From assembly GCA_052161645.1 (NCBI GenBank), contig CP197414.1: a DNA stretch of 64,000 nt; one strand, given 5' to 3'. Origin of the DNA: Laterigemmans sp052161645. GTDB taxonomy: Bacteria; Planctomycetota; Planctomycetia; Pirellulales; Pirellulaceae. Positions 1-7,516 of this stretch are shown here, piece by piece; position 1 is the first letter of the stretch, and the number at the start of each line of letters is the position of its first letter. Below the pieces are notes generated by a model that saw only the letters and a program-made list of their open reading frames with translations, had not been told where the DNA came from and did no database searches. Made by a program: the position numbers and the translations under genes.

Positions 1-204
1 CCAAGCGTGCCAAGGGCAAGAAACCGTGTTATCCTCGACGTAACCCTCGGCCAATGAAGCACCCATGTGGGGGCAGAGGTCGTCAATGGCAAAAAATTCA
101 TCGCCACGCTTAAAAACCGCCACCATCCGCCCGTCGACCGGGAACGCTTGGCCTTGGCCTTCCACAAAATCAGAGACTTTGCCAACAGTTTCGAAATCGC
201 TCAT
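1..204 (-). CDS. Rieske [2Fe-2S] domain protein, NirD-like (3' part cut by window edge)
   Basis: The reverse strand reads an open frame from an ATG at 204 to the window edge, 68 residues without a stop. It carries the first Rieske half-motif C-P-H (Cys44, His46) and the second half-motif C-P-W-H (Cys63, His66), the Cys/His pairs that hold a [2Fe-2S] cluster. The short distance between the motifs and the small N-terminal lead-in (MSDFETVGKV) resemble stand-alone NirD-type or ferredoxin-like Rieske proteins of about 100-110 residues rather than the cytochrome bc subunit; no signal peptide or membrane segment is seen. It is divergent from the radical SAM gene, with about 125 bp between them. The electron-transfer partner is not in the window. 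The family is clear; the specific role is not. Confidence 0.85.
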   Translation of the reverse strand, partial: MSDFETVGKVSDFVEGQGQAFPVDGRMVAVFKRGDEFFAIDDLCPHMGASLAEGYVEDNTVSCPWHAW

Positions 205-330
205 GAAGAATTTGGTGACAGAGTAAATTGGATACTTTAGGGAGCAACCGGGACTTTCGTGCTTGGCGCCGACTTCTGATTGTAGCTGAACAGATTCTTT
301 TTCACGACACCGTCAACAGGTTCATTGCAG

Positions 331-2199
331 ATGATCAATCACCAGCGACGTGAGTACCTGGAACGAAAGATCTTGGCCAAGGTGCAGACTCCAGCTCAAT
401 ATATTGGGGGGGAACGGAATCTGGTCGTCAAGGACCATCGGACGCTGCGTGGCAAAGTCTGTTTGGCGTTTCCCGATGCCTACACAATCGGGATGAGTCA
501 TCACGGCTTGCAGGTGCTGTATTCGCTGATCAACCGTCGCGAGGATTGGGCGGCCGAGCGAGTCTTTTGCCCCTGGCCCGATATGGAGGCCCAGTTGCGA
601 GCCCACGGCGTGCCGCTTTACAGCTTGGAAACCTTCACCGCGCTGTGTGATTTTGACGTGTTGGGATTCTCGCTGCAGTACGAAATCAGCAGTCCCAACG
701 TGTTGACCATGCTCGACCTGGGGGGCGTGGCCTTGCACAGCGAGCAACGCACGTTAGCCGATCCTCTAGTCATTGCCGGCGGGCCATGTTCTCAAAATCC
801 GGAGCCGATGGCGGACTTTGTTGATCTGTTCGTGCTCGGTGATGGGGAGCCAGCTTTACCGGAAATTTGCGATCTGTGGGTGGAGTTGCGGGAGGCGTAT
901 CGGCGCCCGGAGCGGAGCGTTGCGGGTGAGTCTGCTGAGAACTTTGCTGGGGGAGCACAGGGTCAAGCAGAGCGGGCCGAGGTGTTGGCAGAGCTGGCGC
1001 GGCAACTGGCGTACGCCTACGTGCCACGATTTTATGCACCCGTTTACGCTGCCGATCGGATCGTCTCCTTGCAGTCGTTGCGTGATGATTTGCCAACCAC
1101 GATCGCCCCTTGCACGATCGGTGATTTGGATGGCATGCCGCTACCAACGGAGCCGCTGGTGCCGTTCGTTGAGTGTGTGCATGATCGGATCGCTATTGAA
1201 ATCATGCGGGGTTGTCCGCACCTCTGCCGATTTTGCCAAAGCACCGTGATCAAACGTCCGCTCCGCACCCGTGATGTGGAAACCATTGTGGCGGCGGCGT
1301 TGGAGAGTTATTGGAACAGCGGTTTCAACGAGATCAGCATTCTTTCGCTGTCGAGCAGTGACTATCCCGATTTTGAACGGCTGGTGCGGCGCATGCACGA
1401 GGTCTTTCAGCCGCTCGATGTGAACATCAGCGTTCCCAGTTTGCGAGTTAATGATCAATTACGTTCCTTGCCGCAATTGCTTGGCAGTCAGCGGCGACGA
1501 TCGTTAACGTTGGCTCCCGAAGTGGCTCGCGATGATATGCGAGAGCAGATTCGCAAAAAGATTAAGAACGAAGACTTGATCGCTGGTTGCCGCGCCGCTT
1601 TTGAAAATGGTTTTCAAGCGGTGAAGCTCTACTTCATGTGCGGATTGCCGGGTGAGCGGGCGATCGATTTAGACGGGATTATCGATTTGGCCGAAGAGAT
1701 CGCGGCAGTCGGTAAGGAGTCCACCGGTCGTTACGCCCAAGTCACCGCTAGCGTTTCCAATTTTGTCCCTAAAGCGCACACGCCTTATCAATGGAACGGG
1801 ATGCAGCGGCGTGAATATTTTCAGTGGGCGCATCGCTATCTGCTAGACCGCCGTCGGCTCCGCTGCGTGTCGGTCAAGTGTCACGACATTGAAACCAGTT
1901 TGCTCGAGGGTGTCATCAGCCGTGGTGACCGTCGTACAGGGCAAGCCATCGAATTGGCTTGGCGAAGCGGAGCCAGAATGGATGGCTGGCGGGAATTTCT
2001 CGACCCACAGCGTTGGTGGGAGGCGATTGCGGTCGCGGGGTTGAACGTGGAGAGTCAAGTACACGAGCCATACGCTTTGTCCGCCAAACTTCCTTGGGAT
2101 CACGTGAACGTGAAATTCGGACGCGCCTACTTGGAGAAAGAGCAGGGGCGGTCGGCAACTCAGCTCGCCCAGCTGGCGACGGTTGCCGGCACTTCTTGA
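331..2199 (+). CDS. B12-binding-like radical SAM protein (TIGR03960-type)
   Basis: This 622-residue protein has an N-terminal region resembling a cobalamin-binding fold (about residues 35-190, with GKVCLAFPDAYTIGMSHHG and an LGDGEPALPE stretch), followed by a radical SAM core with the 4Fe-4S motif C295-x3-C299-x2-C302 (CPHLCRFC). SAM-binding features follow, such as SILSLSSSDYPDF and a YFMCGLPGE segment. Proteins of this kind are often fused to, or next to, a DUF2344 protein; no such domain is present here and the next gene is unrelated. The substrate is unknown. The ATG at 331 was preferred over an in-frame TTG two codons upstream (325). The gene stands alone between a divergent Rieske gene and the flagellar cluster. 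Confidence 0.88.
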   Translation: MINHQRREYLERKILAKVQTPAQYIGGERNLVVKDHRTLRGKVCLAFPDAYTIGMSHHGLQVLYSLINRREDWAAERVFCPWPDMEAQLRAHGVPLYSLETFTALCDFDVLGFSLQYEISSPNVLTMLDLGGVALHSEQRTLADPLVIAGGPCSQNPEPMADFVDLFVLGDGEPALPEICDLWVELREAYRRPERSVAGESAENFAGGAQGQAERAEVLAELARQLAYAYVPRFYAPVYAADRIVSLQSLRDDLPTTIAPCTIGDLDGMPLPTEPLVPFVECVHDRIAIEIMRGCPHLCRFCQSTVIKRPLRTRDVETIVAAALESYWNSGFNEISILSLSSSDYPDFERLVRRMHEVFQPLDVNISVPSLRVNDQLRSLPQLLGSQRRRSLTLAPEVARDDMREQIRKKIKNEDLIAGCRAAFENGFQAVKLYFMCGLPGERAIDLDGIIDLAEEIAAVGKESTGRYAQVTASVSNFVPKAHTPYQWNGMQRREYFQWAHRYLLDRRRLRCVSVKCHDIETSLLEGVISRGDRRTGQAIELAWRSGARMDGWREFLDPQRWWEAIAVAGLNVESQVHEPYALSAKLPWDHVNVKFGRAYLEKEQGRSATQLAQLATVAGTS

Positions 2200-2407
2200 A
2201 GTAGCTTGCCCAACGCGTGCCTGCTGGGCGGCTGAGTGCTGCTCAGGCACCGCGGGCGCACTGCTTTTGTGTACAGTAATGAGCTTGGTTCGAGCGCTCG
2301 ATAGTGAGCTAAGCTTCAGTGGACGAGCTGCAAGGCACTTGACCGCCACGACGCGGTTTTGGTAGCCCAGCTTGGATGGACTGGTGCGCAAGCAGAGGTG
2401 GGCTCCG

Positions 2408-4987
2408 ATGAAACAAGGCGACGTCGATGGCTTGGTAGAGCAAACACTCCGGCAAGAGGCTGAGGAGCGTGATGCGGCGGTGCGCGAGCGGAGTCGTGCG
2501 GCCAAGGTGGGGTTTGTGATGATGGTGTTGGCGGGCGTGGCCGCGGCGGGCACCTTCGGGACCTTCTTTTCGGTCTGGTACCGCAGCCGAGTGCCGGATG
2601 CCGGGGATACCCTGCGAATTGCCCTCGATGAATACGTGGCGGGGCGGTTCGATGTGTCGGAGCGGCTGGCCCAGCAGGTCGAACCAGACTTGGAGGAGCA
2701 GCCGGAGGAGTACCGAATTCGCGAGTTTCTCTTGGGGGCAGCCGGAGTCCGCAAGTCGATGGCGATCGAGAATCCCACCACGATGCGGCTGGGGGTTGCC
2801 GATGCGGTGTCTCATTTGGAATGGCTGTCGGAGACCAATTTTCCACCCGGTCGGACTGCCGAGGGGCAACGCATACTGGGGCTGGGATTGCGGTTGTTGG
2901 GCCGTTACGCCGAGGCGATCGAGCCGTTGCAAGCGGCCATGAAGGAAAATCCGACTTTGGATCGGGAGTTGTTGTTGCCGCTGGCCGAAGTCCAGCTTCG
3001 CGCGGGGGGAAACAACCTCAGCGGTGCCGAACAGAGTATTCAACGTTTTCTACGCTATCCTCAGCTCGCCAGCGGTGCCCGCGACGCGGCCCATTTGCTG
3101 CAAGCTCGCGTTCACACCGCGCTCGGCGAGTGGACGCAGGGGCGTAAGTTGTTGGAGGCAATCAGTGATCCTGGTTGGCAAGATGAAGTCGATCTGAGGT
3201 TGGCTCAACTCTTCATCGCGCAAGCCCAAGAGATTGTTGCACGCGATAAATTGACCGCCGAACCGGACGCGGAGATACCGTTGGTTGCCCGGGAATTACT
3301 AGACGAAGCGATTGATGTTTTGAATCAAGTCGTCTATCGCAGCGATGACACTAACGGAGCGGCGGCGGTTTATTTGGCGGCCACCGCTTATCGGTTGGCG
3401 GGAAAAAATGCTGAAGCGCTGAGTCGTTTCGCCAGCCTCCGCCAAAACAACAAACAGCCCGCCGAAGCGATTGCCGCCGGCATTGAAGAGGTCTCCTTGT
3501 TAACTGAGATGAAGCAGTACGGGGACGCGATGTTGGCCGCCAAGGTGATTGTTCGCGACATCGCCGACCCCCGCACGTTCGATCCCAAGTGGTTAAGTTT
3601 GTTGGAGTTTCGCACGCGGTTGGAGGCGACGGCCGAAGCCTTGCGGGAGCAGGGAGCATTTGCCGAGTCGATTGAGCTCGCGCAAACGCTGCCACCGGTT
3701 GTGGATCCAGCAACCGCGTTGGCCATGCAGGCGGAAAGCCAGCGTCGTTGGGGGCAATTCCTGGCGCGAGAAGCTCAACAAGCGACCCAGCCGGAAAGTC
3801 AAACAGCATTGGTGCAACAGATGCGGTCTAAGTTCCTGAAAGCGGGAGATACATTCACGGAGGTTGCCCAACTGCGGTTTACGGAACCTGAATACATTGA
3901 TTTGATTTGGGATGCGATTCAAAGTTACGAGCAGGCCCGCGCTTTCGATCGTTCGCTGGAATTACTCAAAGACTATTTGCGATATGAGCGTCGCACGATT
4001 CTGCCCCGCGGTTTAATTGCCCACGGACGCGCGCTGTTGGCGTTGGGGCGGATGGACGAGGCCCTCGAACCCCTGACCGTGTGTATCGAAGAGTTTCCTC
4101 GCGATTCGTTGCGCTACGAAGCACGCTTGCTGAAGGCGATCGCGCAACTGGAACTGGGAAAGATCGAGGAGCCGCAGCGGTTGCTGGATGAAAATCTGCA
4201 CAACAGTGATCTCTCGCCTGACAGCCGGATCTTTCGCGATTCGTTGTTCGTTTCCGGTGAGTCGTTGTACCGGCAATCGCTCCGCGAAAACCTCAGATTG
4301 TCGGCGATTGTCAATCCCGCTGGAATTAATCCCAATGGCAAGCCAGACACGGCTACGATCGAAGCCTTCAACGCAAATCAAGAAGTGATTCTAAAAGCCA
4401 TTAATCGCTTGAGCGAAGCTGTTCACCGAGACCAGCGCTACGAGAATCAGATCCGCGCCCGACGTGCTCAATATTTAATTGCCGAATGCGAACGGTTGGC
4501 CGCCTATTGGCCGGGACGCCAAGCGGCCGATCCGGAAACGATTGAGACCACGCGTCGCCGCATGAATCAAATGCGAATCGCCCATCTCAACACGGCAAAC
4601 CTCGGCTTTGCGGCGCTTAAAGCCGAACTGGCCGGGTTGCGCGAGGCGAAAATGAAACTGTCGGTGGCGGAACAGTCGATGCTGAGAAATTGCTTTATGG
4701 GAGTGGCTGATAGTTACTTTGAGATGGGCAAGCTGGCCGAAGCGGCGGACGCTTATCAGAAAGTGACCCAAGAGTTCATGAACGAACCATTAGCCTTGGA
4801 AGCGATGTTGCAGCAATCGCTCTGTTACGACAAGCTGGGAGACCGAGAGGCCGCCAAACGGCTGTATCAGCTTGCCGGAGATGTGCTCAAACGCATCCCG
4901 ACCGATCAAGACCCCTCTTTCACCCGCACGACTCGTTATGACCGCGCCAATTGGGAGTCGTTGTTGGGCTGGCTGCAACAAACTTAG
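2408..4987 (+). CDS. Membrane-anchored TPR-like helical repeat protein at the head of the flagellar cluster
   Basis: The 859-residue product has a short charged N-terminus, one membrane segment at about residues 34-58 (VGFVMMVLAGVAAAGTFGTF) and then a long all-helical domain of degenerate TPR-like units, for example around GLRLLGRYAEAIEPLQAAMK, DRSLELLKDYLRYE and SYFEMGKLAEAADAYQKV. The repeats should lie on the non-cytoplasmic side if the positive N-terminus stays in. An in-frame TTG at 2372 could add 12 residues; ATG 2408 was chosen. Its stop codon lies inside the ribosome-binding site of the next gene (flgN-like), so the two are probably cotranslated. A role as an assembly or scaffold factor for the flagellum is only an inference from position. 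No enzymatic motif was seen. Confidence 0.75.
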   Translation: MKQGDVDGLVEQTLRQEAEERDAAVRERSRAAKVGFVMMVLAGVAAAGTFGTFFSVWYRSRVPDAGDTLRIALDEYVAGRFDVSERLAQQVEPDLEEQPEEYRIREFLLGAAGVRKSMAIENPTTMRLGVADAVSHLEWLSETNFPPGRTAEGQRILGLGLRLLGRYAEAIEPLQAAMKENPTLDRELLLPLAEVQLRAGGNNLSGAEQSIQRFLRYPQLASGARDAAHLLQARVHTALGEWTQGRKLLEAISDPGWQDEVDLRLAQLFIAQAQEIVARDKLTAEPDAEIPLVARELLDEAIDVLNQVVYRSDDTNGAAAVYLAATAYRLAGKNAEALSRFASLRQNNKQPAEAIAAGIEEVSLLTEMKQYGDAMLAAKVIVRDIADPRTFDPKWLSLLEFRTRLEATAEALREQGAFAESIELAQTLPPVVDPATALAMQAESQRRWGQFLAREAQQATQPESQTALVQQMRSKFLKAGDTFTEVAQLRFTEPEYIDLIWDAIQSYEQARAFDRSLELLKDYLRYERRTILPRGLIAHGRALLALGRMDEALEPLTVCIEEFPRDSLRYEARLLKAIAQLELGKIEEPQRLLDENLHNSDLSPDSRIFRDSLFVSGESLYRQSLRENLRLSAIVNPAGINPNGKPDTATIEAFNANQEVILKAINRLSEAVHRDQRYENQIRARRAQYLIAECERLAAYWPGRQAADPETIETTRRRMNQMRIAHLNTANLGFAALKAELAGLREAKMKLSVAEQSMLRNCFMGVADSYFEMGKLAEAADAYQKVTQEFMNEPLALEAMLQQSLCYDKLGDREAAKRLYQLAGDVLKRIPTDQDPSFTRTTRYDRANWESLLGWLQQT

Positions 4988-4998
4988 GAGAAACCGCA

Positions 4999-5565
4999 AT
5001 GGATCGCCCCACGGAGGGTCTACACCCCACGGAAAATCGACGCCCCGTGGTTGAACCGTTGGCCACTGGCACCGCGTTGCCGCTGAGCGAAATGGACGCC
5101 TGGCAAACTGCCGCGATGGCCAAGTTAATTCAGCAACGGCACGAGCTGTTTGTTGAAATTCTCAAACTGTCGCTGCAACAGGAAGCGGCCATCAAAGAGG
5201 GCTTGGTGGAAAAGTTGGTCACCTGTTTGAACCACAAGCAGCAACGCATCGACCAGCTCAAAGCGCTGCAGCAGGAATTGGCCCCCTACGCCCAGTGTCC
5301 AGTCGAAAATCGCCAGTGGCCTGACGAAGCAGCCCGTCAGCAGTGTCGCGACTGGATTGCCGAATCGGCACGGCTTCAAGCTGCCACGCTGGAAATTGAT
5401 GCCCGTTGCGAGCTGACGATGTCGCAACGGCGGGACGAGATTTTCGAGCAGTTGACCACCACGAACGGAGCCATGCAGGCTGCCAACGCGTATGATCGGG
5501 CAGCCAGCGGAACCCCTGCGGGCAGTCGCGGACGGGGTGGTTCGCTCGATTTCACCAGCCAGTGA
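4999..5565 (+). CDS. flgN: FlgN-like flagellar export chaperone
   Basis: The 188-residue protein is mainly helical, with a central long coiled-coil-like region (about residues 35-150, starting WQTAAMAKLIQQRHELFVEI) and a Gly/Ser-rich tail, as in FlgN-family chaperones that guard hook-filament junction subunits before export. Sequence identity in this family is low, so the call rests on length, helical pattern and its place just before flgB-flgC-fliE-fliF. The start at ATG 4999 is set by an AGGAG at 4986-4990 that overlaps the stop of the preceding TPR gene; the upstream in-frame GTG codons lack this signal. About 100 bp separate it from the next gene. Confidence 0.6.
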   Translation: MDRPTEGLHPTENRRPVVEPLATGTALPLSEMDAWQTAAMAKLIQQRHELFVEILKLSLQQEAAIKEGLVEKLVTCLNHKQQRIDQLKALQQELAPYAQCPVENRQWPDEAARQQCRDWIAESARLQAATLEIDARCELTMSQRRDEIFEQLTTTNGAMQAANAYDRAASGTPAGSRGRGGSLDFTSQ

Positions 5566-5664
5566 TTTTGCCCGCCTGAGCTGAACTTGGTCTTGCCCCC
5601 GAGCGGCATCTCGATGTAAACGCGAACTCCCATAAACCAGTATCGGTTCGCGGAGCTCGGGACC

Positions 5665-6135
5665 ATGAGTCAAAATCAGAAAAAAAAACAGTTTTCCCCA
5701 GCCGACCCAGCAAGTGCTGCGGGTGCCTTGACTGCTGCCAAGTCACCTGACAGCCAGTACGTCACTGAGGCAATTCTGCAGGCCGCCGCTGGGGTGCCCG
5801 CCTGCCAGTCGCTGCGGTTGGAAATCGACGTGCCCGCGGACGTCGACTGTCCGTTGCGTCCGCAACTGCTGATGTCTTTGGTGCGGGGCATGCTAATGAG
5901 CGCCGTGGAATGTGCCCACCAGGCCAACGAGATCTTAATCACCGTCTGCTCGTTGGGGGAAACGTTTGAGGTTGAAGTGGCCGACGACGGTCCCGCTTTG
6001 CAGTTTCGCCAACAGCGGTTTCCGATGGTGGCCGCCGCAGCCGGCGCGGAATTGATCTGGCAAGATTGTCCGCAGGGGGGCGTGGCGGTTACGGCCGTAA
6101 TGCGGCGCCAGACCCGCCGACGCCTCGCCGCCTAA
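5665..6135 (+). CDS. Small GHKL/HATPase-fold protein of the flagellar cluster
   Basis: The 156-residue protein lacks any histidine-kinase dimerisation domain, but residues 68-147 follow the order of a GHKL ATP-binding domain: an N-box-like helix (LVRGMLMSAVECA, about 72-84), a G1-like box with Asp107-Asp108-Gly109-Pro110, and a C-terminal strand-glycine-strand segment (QDCPQGGVAVTAVM). The N-box asparagine that binds Mg-ATP appears to be replaced by Ser79, and the G2 glycine box is poor, so nucleotide binding may be weak or lost. The first 30 residues look disordered. It sits between flgN-like and flgB in the same direction. It could be a switch protein, an anti-sigma-like factor, or a degenerate kinase fragment; the function is not known. 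Confidence 0.65.
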   Translation: MSQNQKKKQFSPADPASAAGALTAAKSPDSQYVTEAILQAAAGVPACQSLRLEIDVPADVDCPLRPQLLMSLVRGMLMSAVECAHQANEILITVCSLGETFEVEVADDGPALQFRQQRFPMVAAAAGAELIWQDCPQGGVAVTAVMRRQTRRRLAA

Positions 6136-6193
6136 GAACACTCGCCGCCTAAGCATGTATGAGATTGGCCATTCCTAACAAATATATAATGTC

Positions 6194-6637
6194 ATGATCG
6201 AATCGATGTTCAGTGACACGACGTTGCCAGCCTTGGAGCAGGTTGCCAAGTTCAGCGAGCGACGTCACGAAGTATTGGCTGGAAACGTTGCCAACATCAA
6301 TACGCCCGGTTACCGCGGACGTGACCTCTCGGTCGATGATTTTCGCAGCTCTTTGGCCGAGGCGATCGAACGACAAGAGCAAGGGGGGGCGGCAACGCCG
6401 CGGCAAATGTTGGGCTACGCTCCCGGTCAAGTAGGAGTCAATGATCCCGCCACGCTCGACCCCTACGCGGGCACAAAGCACGCGATGGAAACACTGGTCT
6501 ATCACGACGGCAGTGATCTGAATATGGAACGCCAAGTAACCGAATTGTCAAAAAACCAAGCTTTTCACAGAATGGCAATTTCATTGATGCGGAGTCAATT
6601 CAATACGTTGAACGCAGCGATTAGTGAACGTGTCTGA
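6194..6637 (+). CDS. flgB: Flagellar basal-body rod protein FlgB
   Basis: The 147-residue product matches FlgB in length and in its N-terminal rod motif, where VLAGNVANINTPGYRGRDL is the typical ANxNTPGY signature of rod, hook and filament proteins. The C-terminal helix (ELSKNQAFHRMAISLMRSQF) is the partner that packs against the N-terminal helix in the rod. The protein forms part of the proximal rod that crosses the periplasm. The start at ATG 6194 gives the expected short leader. It leads a compact run flgB-flgC-fliE-fliF, the usual order of this operon. Confidence 0.96.
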   Translation: MIESMFSDTTLPALEQVAKFSERRHEVLAGNVANINTPGYRGRDLSVDDFRSSLAEAIERQEQGGAATPRQMLGYAPGQVGVNDPATLDPYAGTKHAMETLVYHDGSDLNMERQVTELSKNQAFHRMAISLMRSQFNTLNAAISERV

Positions 6638-6687
6638 TCTGGTCTAGACTGTTCTTTCCAACTTCATTTGATTTACGGAGCGAAATA

Positions 6688-7107
6688 ATGCGAGCCATTG
6701 ATATTAGCACTTCCGCATTGGTAGCCCAGCGAGTGCGGTTGGACACCATTTCTGGGAATATCGCCAACATGTCATCGTTGGTCAACGAGGAAGGCAAGGC
6801 GGAGCCGTATCGAGCCCGTTCCACAGTGTTCCGCACCGATGACACGATCAAGACCTCGACTGGTGCCTCGGGGGTGCGTGTTGAAGAGGTCGTGATTGAT
6901 GATCGAGATCCCTTGTATCGCTACCAACCCGATCATCCATTGGCCGCGCAGGACGGCGAATGGAAAGGTTACGTGGCTTATCCCAATATTGATTTAACCA
7001 CGCAAATGGTTGATGCCTTGGAAGCGACCCGGGCCTACGAGGCGAACGTGGGTGTGATGGAGATTAGTAAAGCACTGGGGCGTGAGACGTTGAGTATTAT
7101 TGCCTAG
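6688..7107 (+). CDS. flgC: Flagellar basal-body rod protein FlgC
   Basis: The 139-residue protein has the FlgC N-terminal signature (LVAQRVRLDTISGNIANMSS followed by a Tyr-Arg segment) and the C-terminal rod motif with NIDLTTQMVDALEATRAYEA, in which YEANV is characteristic. It builds the proximal rod together with FlgB. The gene starts with ATG at 6688 after a GGAG-like sequence and lies 50 bp after flgB. It is followed by a 62-bp gap that holds two copies of a GGCTAGCGCC-type motif before fliE. Confidence 0.96.
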   Translation: MRAIDISTSALVAQRVRLDTISGNIANMSSLVNEEGKAEPYRARSTVFRTDDTIKTSTGASGVRVEEVVIDDRDPLYRYQPDHPLAAQDGEWKGYVAYPNIDLTTQMVDALEATRAYEANVGVMEISKALGRETLSIIA

Positions 7108-7109
7108 GA

Positions 7110-7162
7110 ACCGTGGCTAGCGCCGAAACGACTACAGAGAACCTTGGCTAGCGCCAAAACGG
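7110..7162. repeat. Two direct copies of a GGCTAGCGCC motif between flgC and fliE
   Basis: The gap between flgC and fliE holds two near-identical stretches, at about 7111-7130 and 7142-7161, each with a core GGCTAGCGCC followed by RAAACG. The same core recurs in other intergenic gaps of the window (near 33993, 37161-37199, 40705 and 50110), so this is one site of a dispersed short repeat family. No gene is seen here. No clear stem-loop is formed between the two copies because they are direct repeats. Confidence 0.75.
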
Positions 7163-7169
7163 CCAATAA

Positions 7170-7496
7170 ATGACTCGACCTGTTCAACTCACACCGATGA
7201 TTCGCCCGCTCGAATCACCTCGCCAGCGTTTTATGGAACGCCAGCAAGAGGTGTATGGGCGGGGTGCCGAACAGGCGCCATCGATGTTGGACTTGTTGGT
7301 GGAGAAGGGGTCCGAAGTTAACAAGATGCAGCATCGTGCCGATTCAATGGTGCACGAGTTGTTAACGGGTGGAGATGTAAACTCAGCGGAAGTGTTAACG
7401 GCCGTGCAGAAGGCAGACATGGCGTTTCGCACCATGTTGCAGGTGCGTAACAAGCTGATTGAAGCTTACCGAGAAGTCCAACAGATTCAGGTCTAG
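7170..7496 (+). CDS. fliE: Flagellar hook-basal body protein FliE
   Basis: The 108-residue product matches FliE, the small adapter that joins the MS-ring to the rod. The C-terminal half is diagnostic: LTGGDVNSAEVLTAVQKADM followed by AFRTMLQVRNKLIEAYREVQ. The gene starts at ATG 7170 and is followed after 20 bp by fliF, the usual neighbour. Confidence 0.95.
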   Translation: MTRPVQLTPMIRPLESPRQRFMERQQEVYGRGAEQAPSMLDLLVEKGSEVNKMQHRADSMVHELLTGGDVNSAEVLTAVQKADMAFRTMLQVRNKLIEAYREVQQIQV

Positions 7497-7516
7497 ATCG
7501 GCCCCGGGAGTGACGC

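Noticed and set aside
1843..2781. A leftward frame of about 310 residues overlapping the radical SAM and TPR genes
   Set aside because: It spans two real genes on the opposite strand and has an Arg/Ser-rich composition typical of an antisense shadow.
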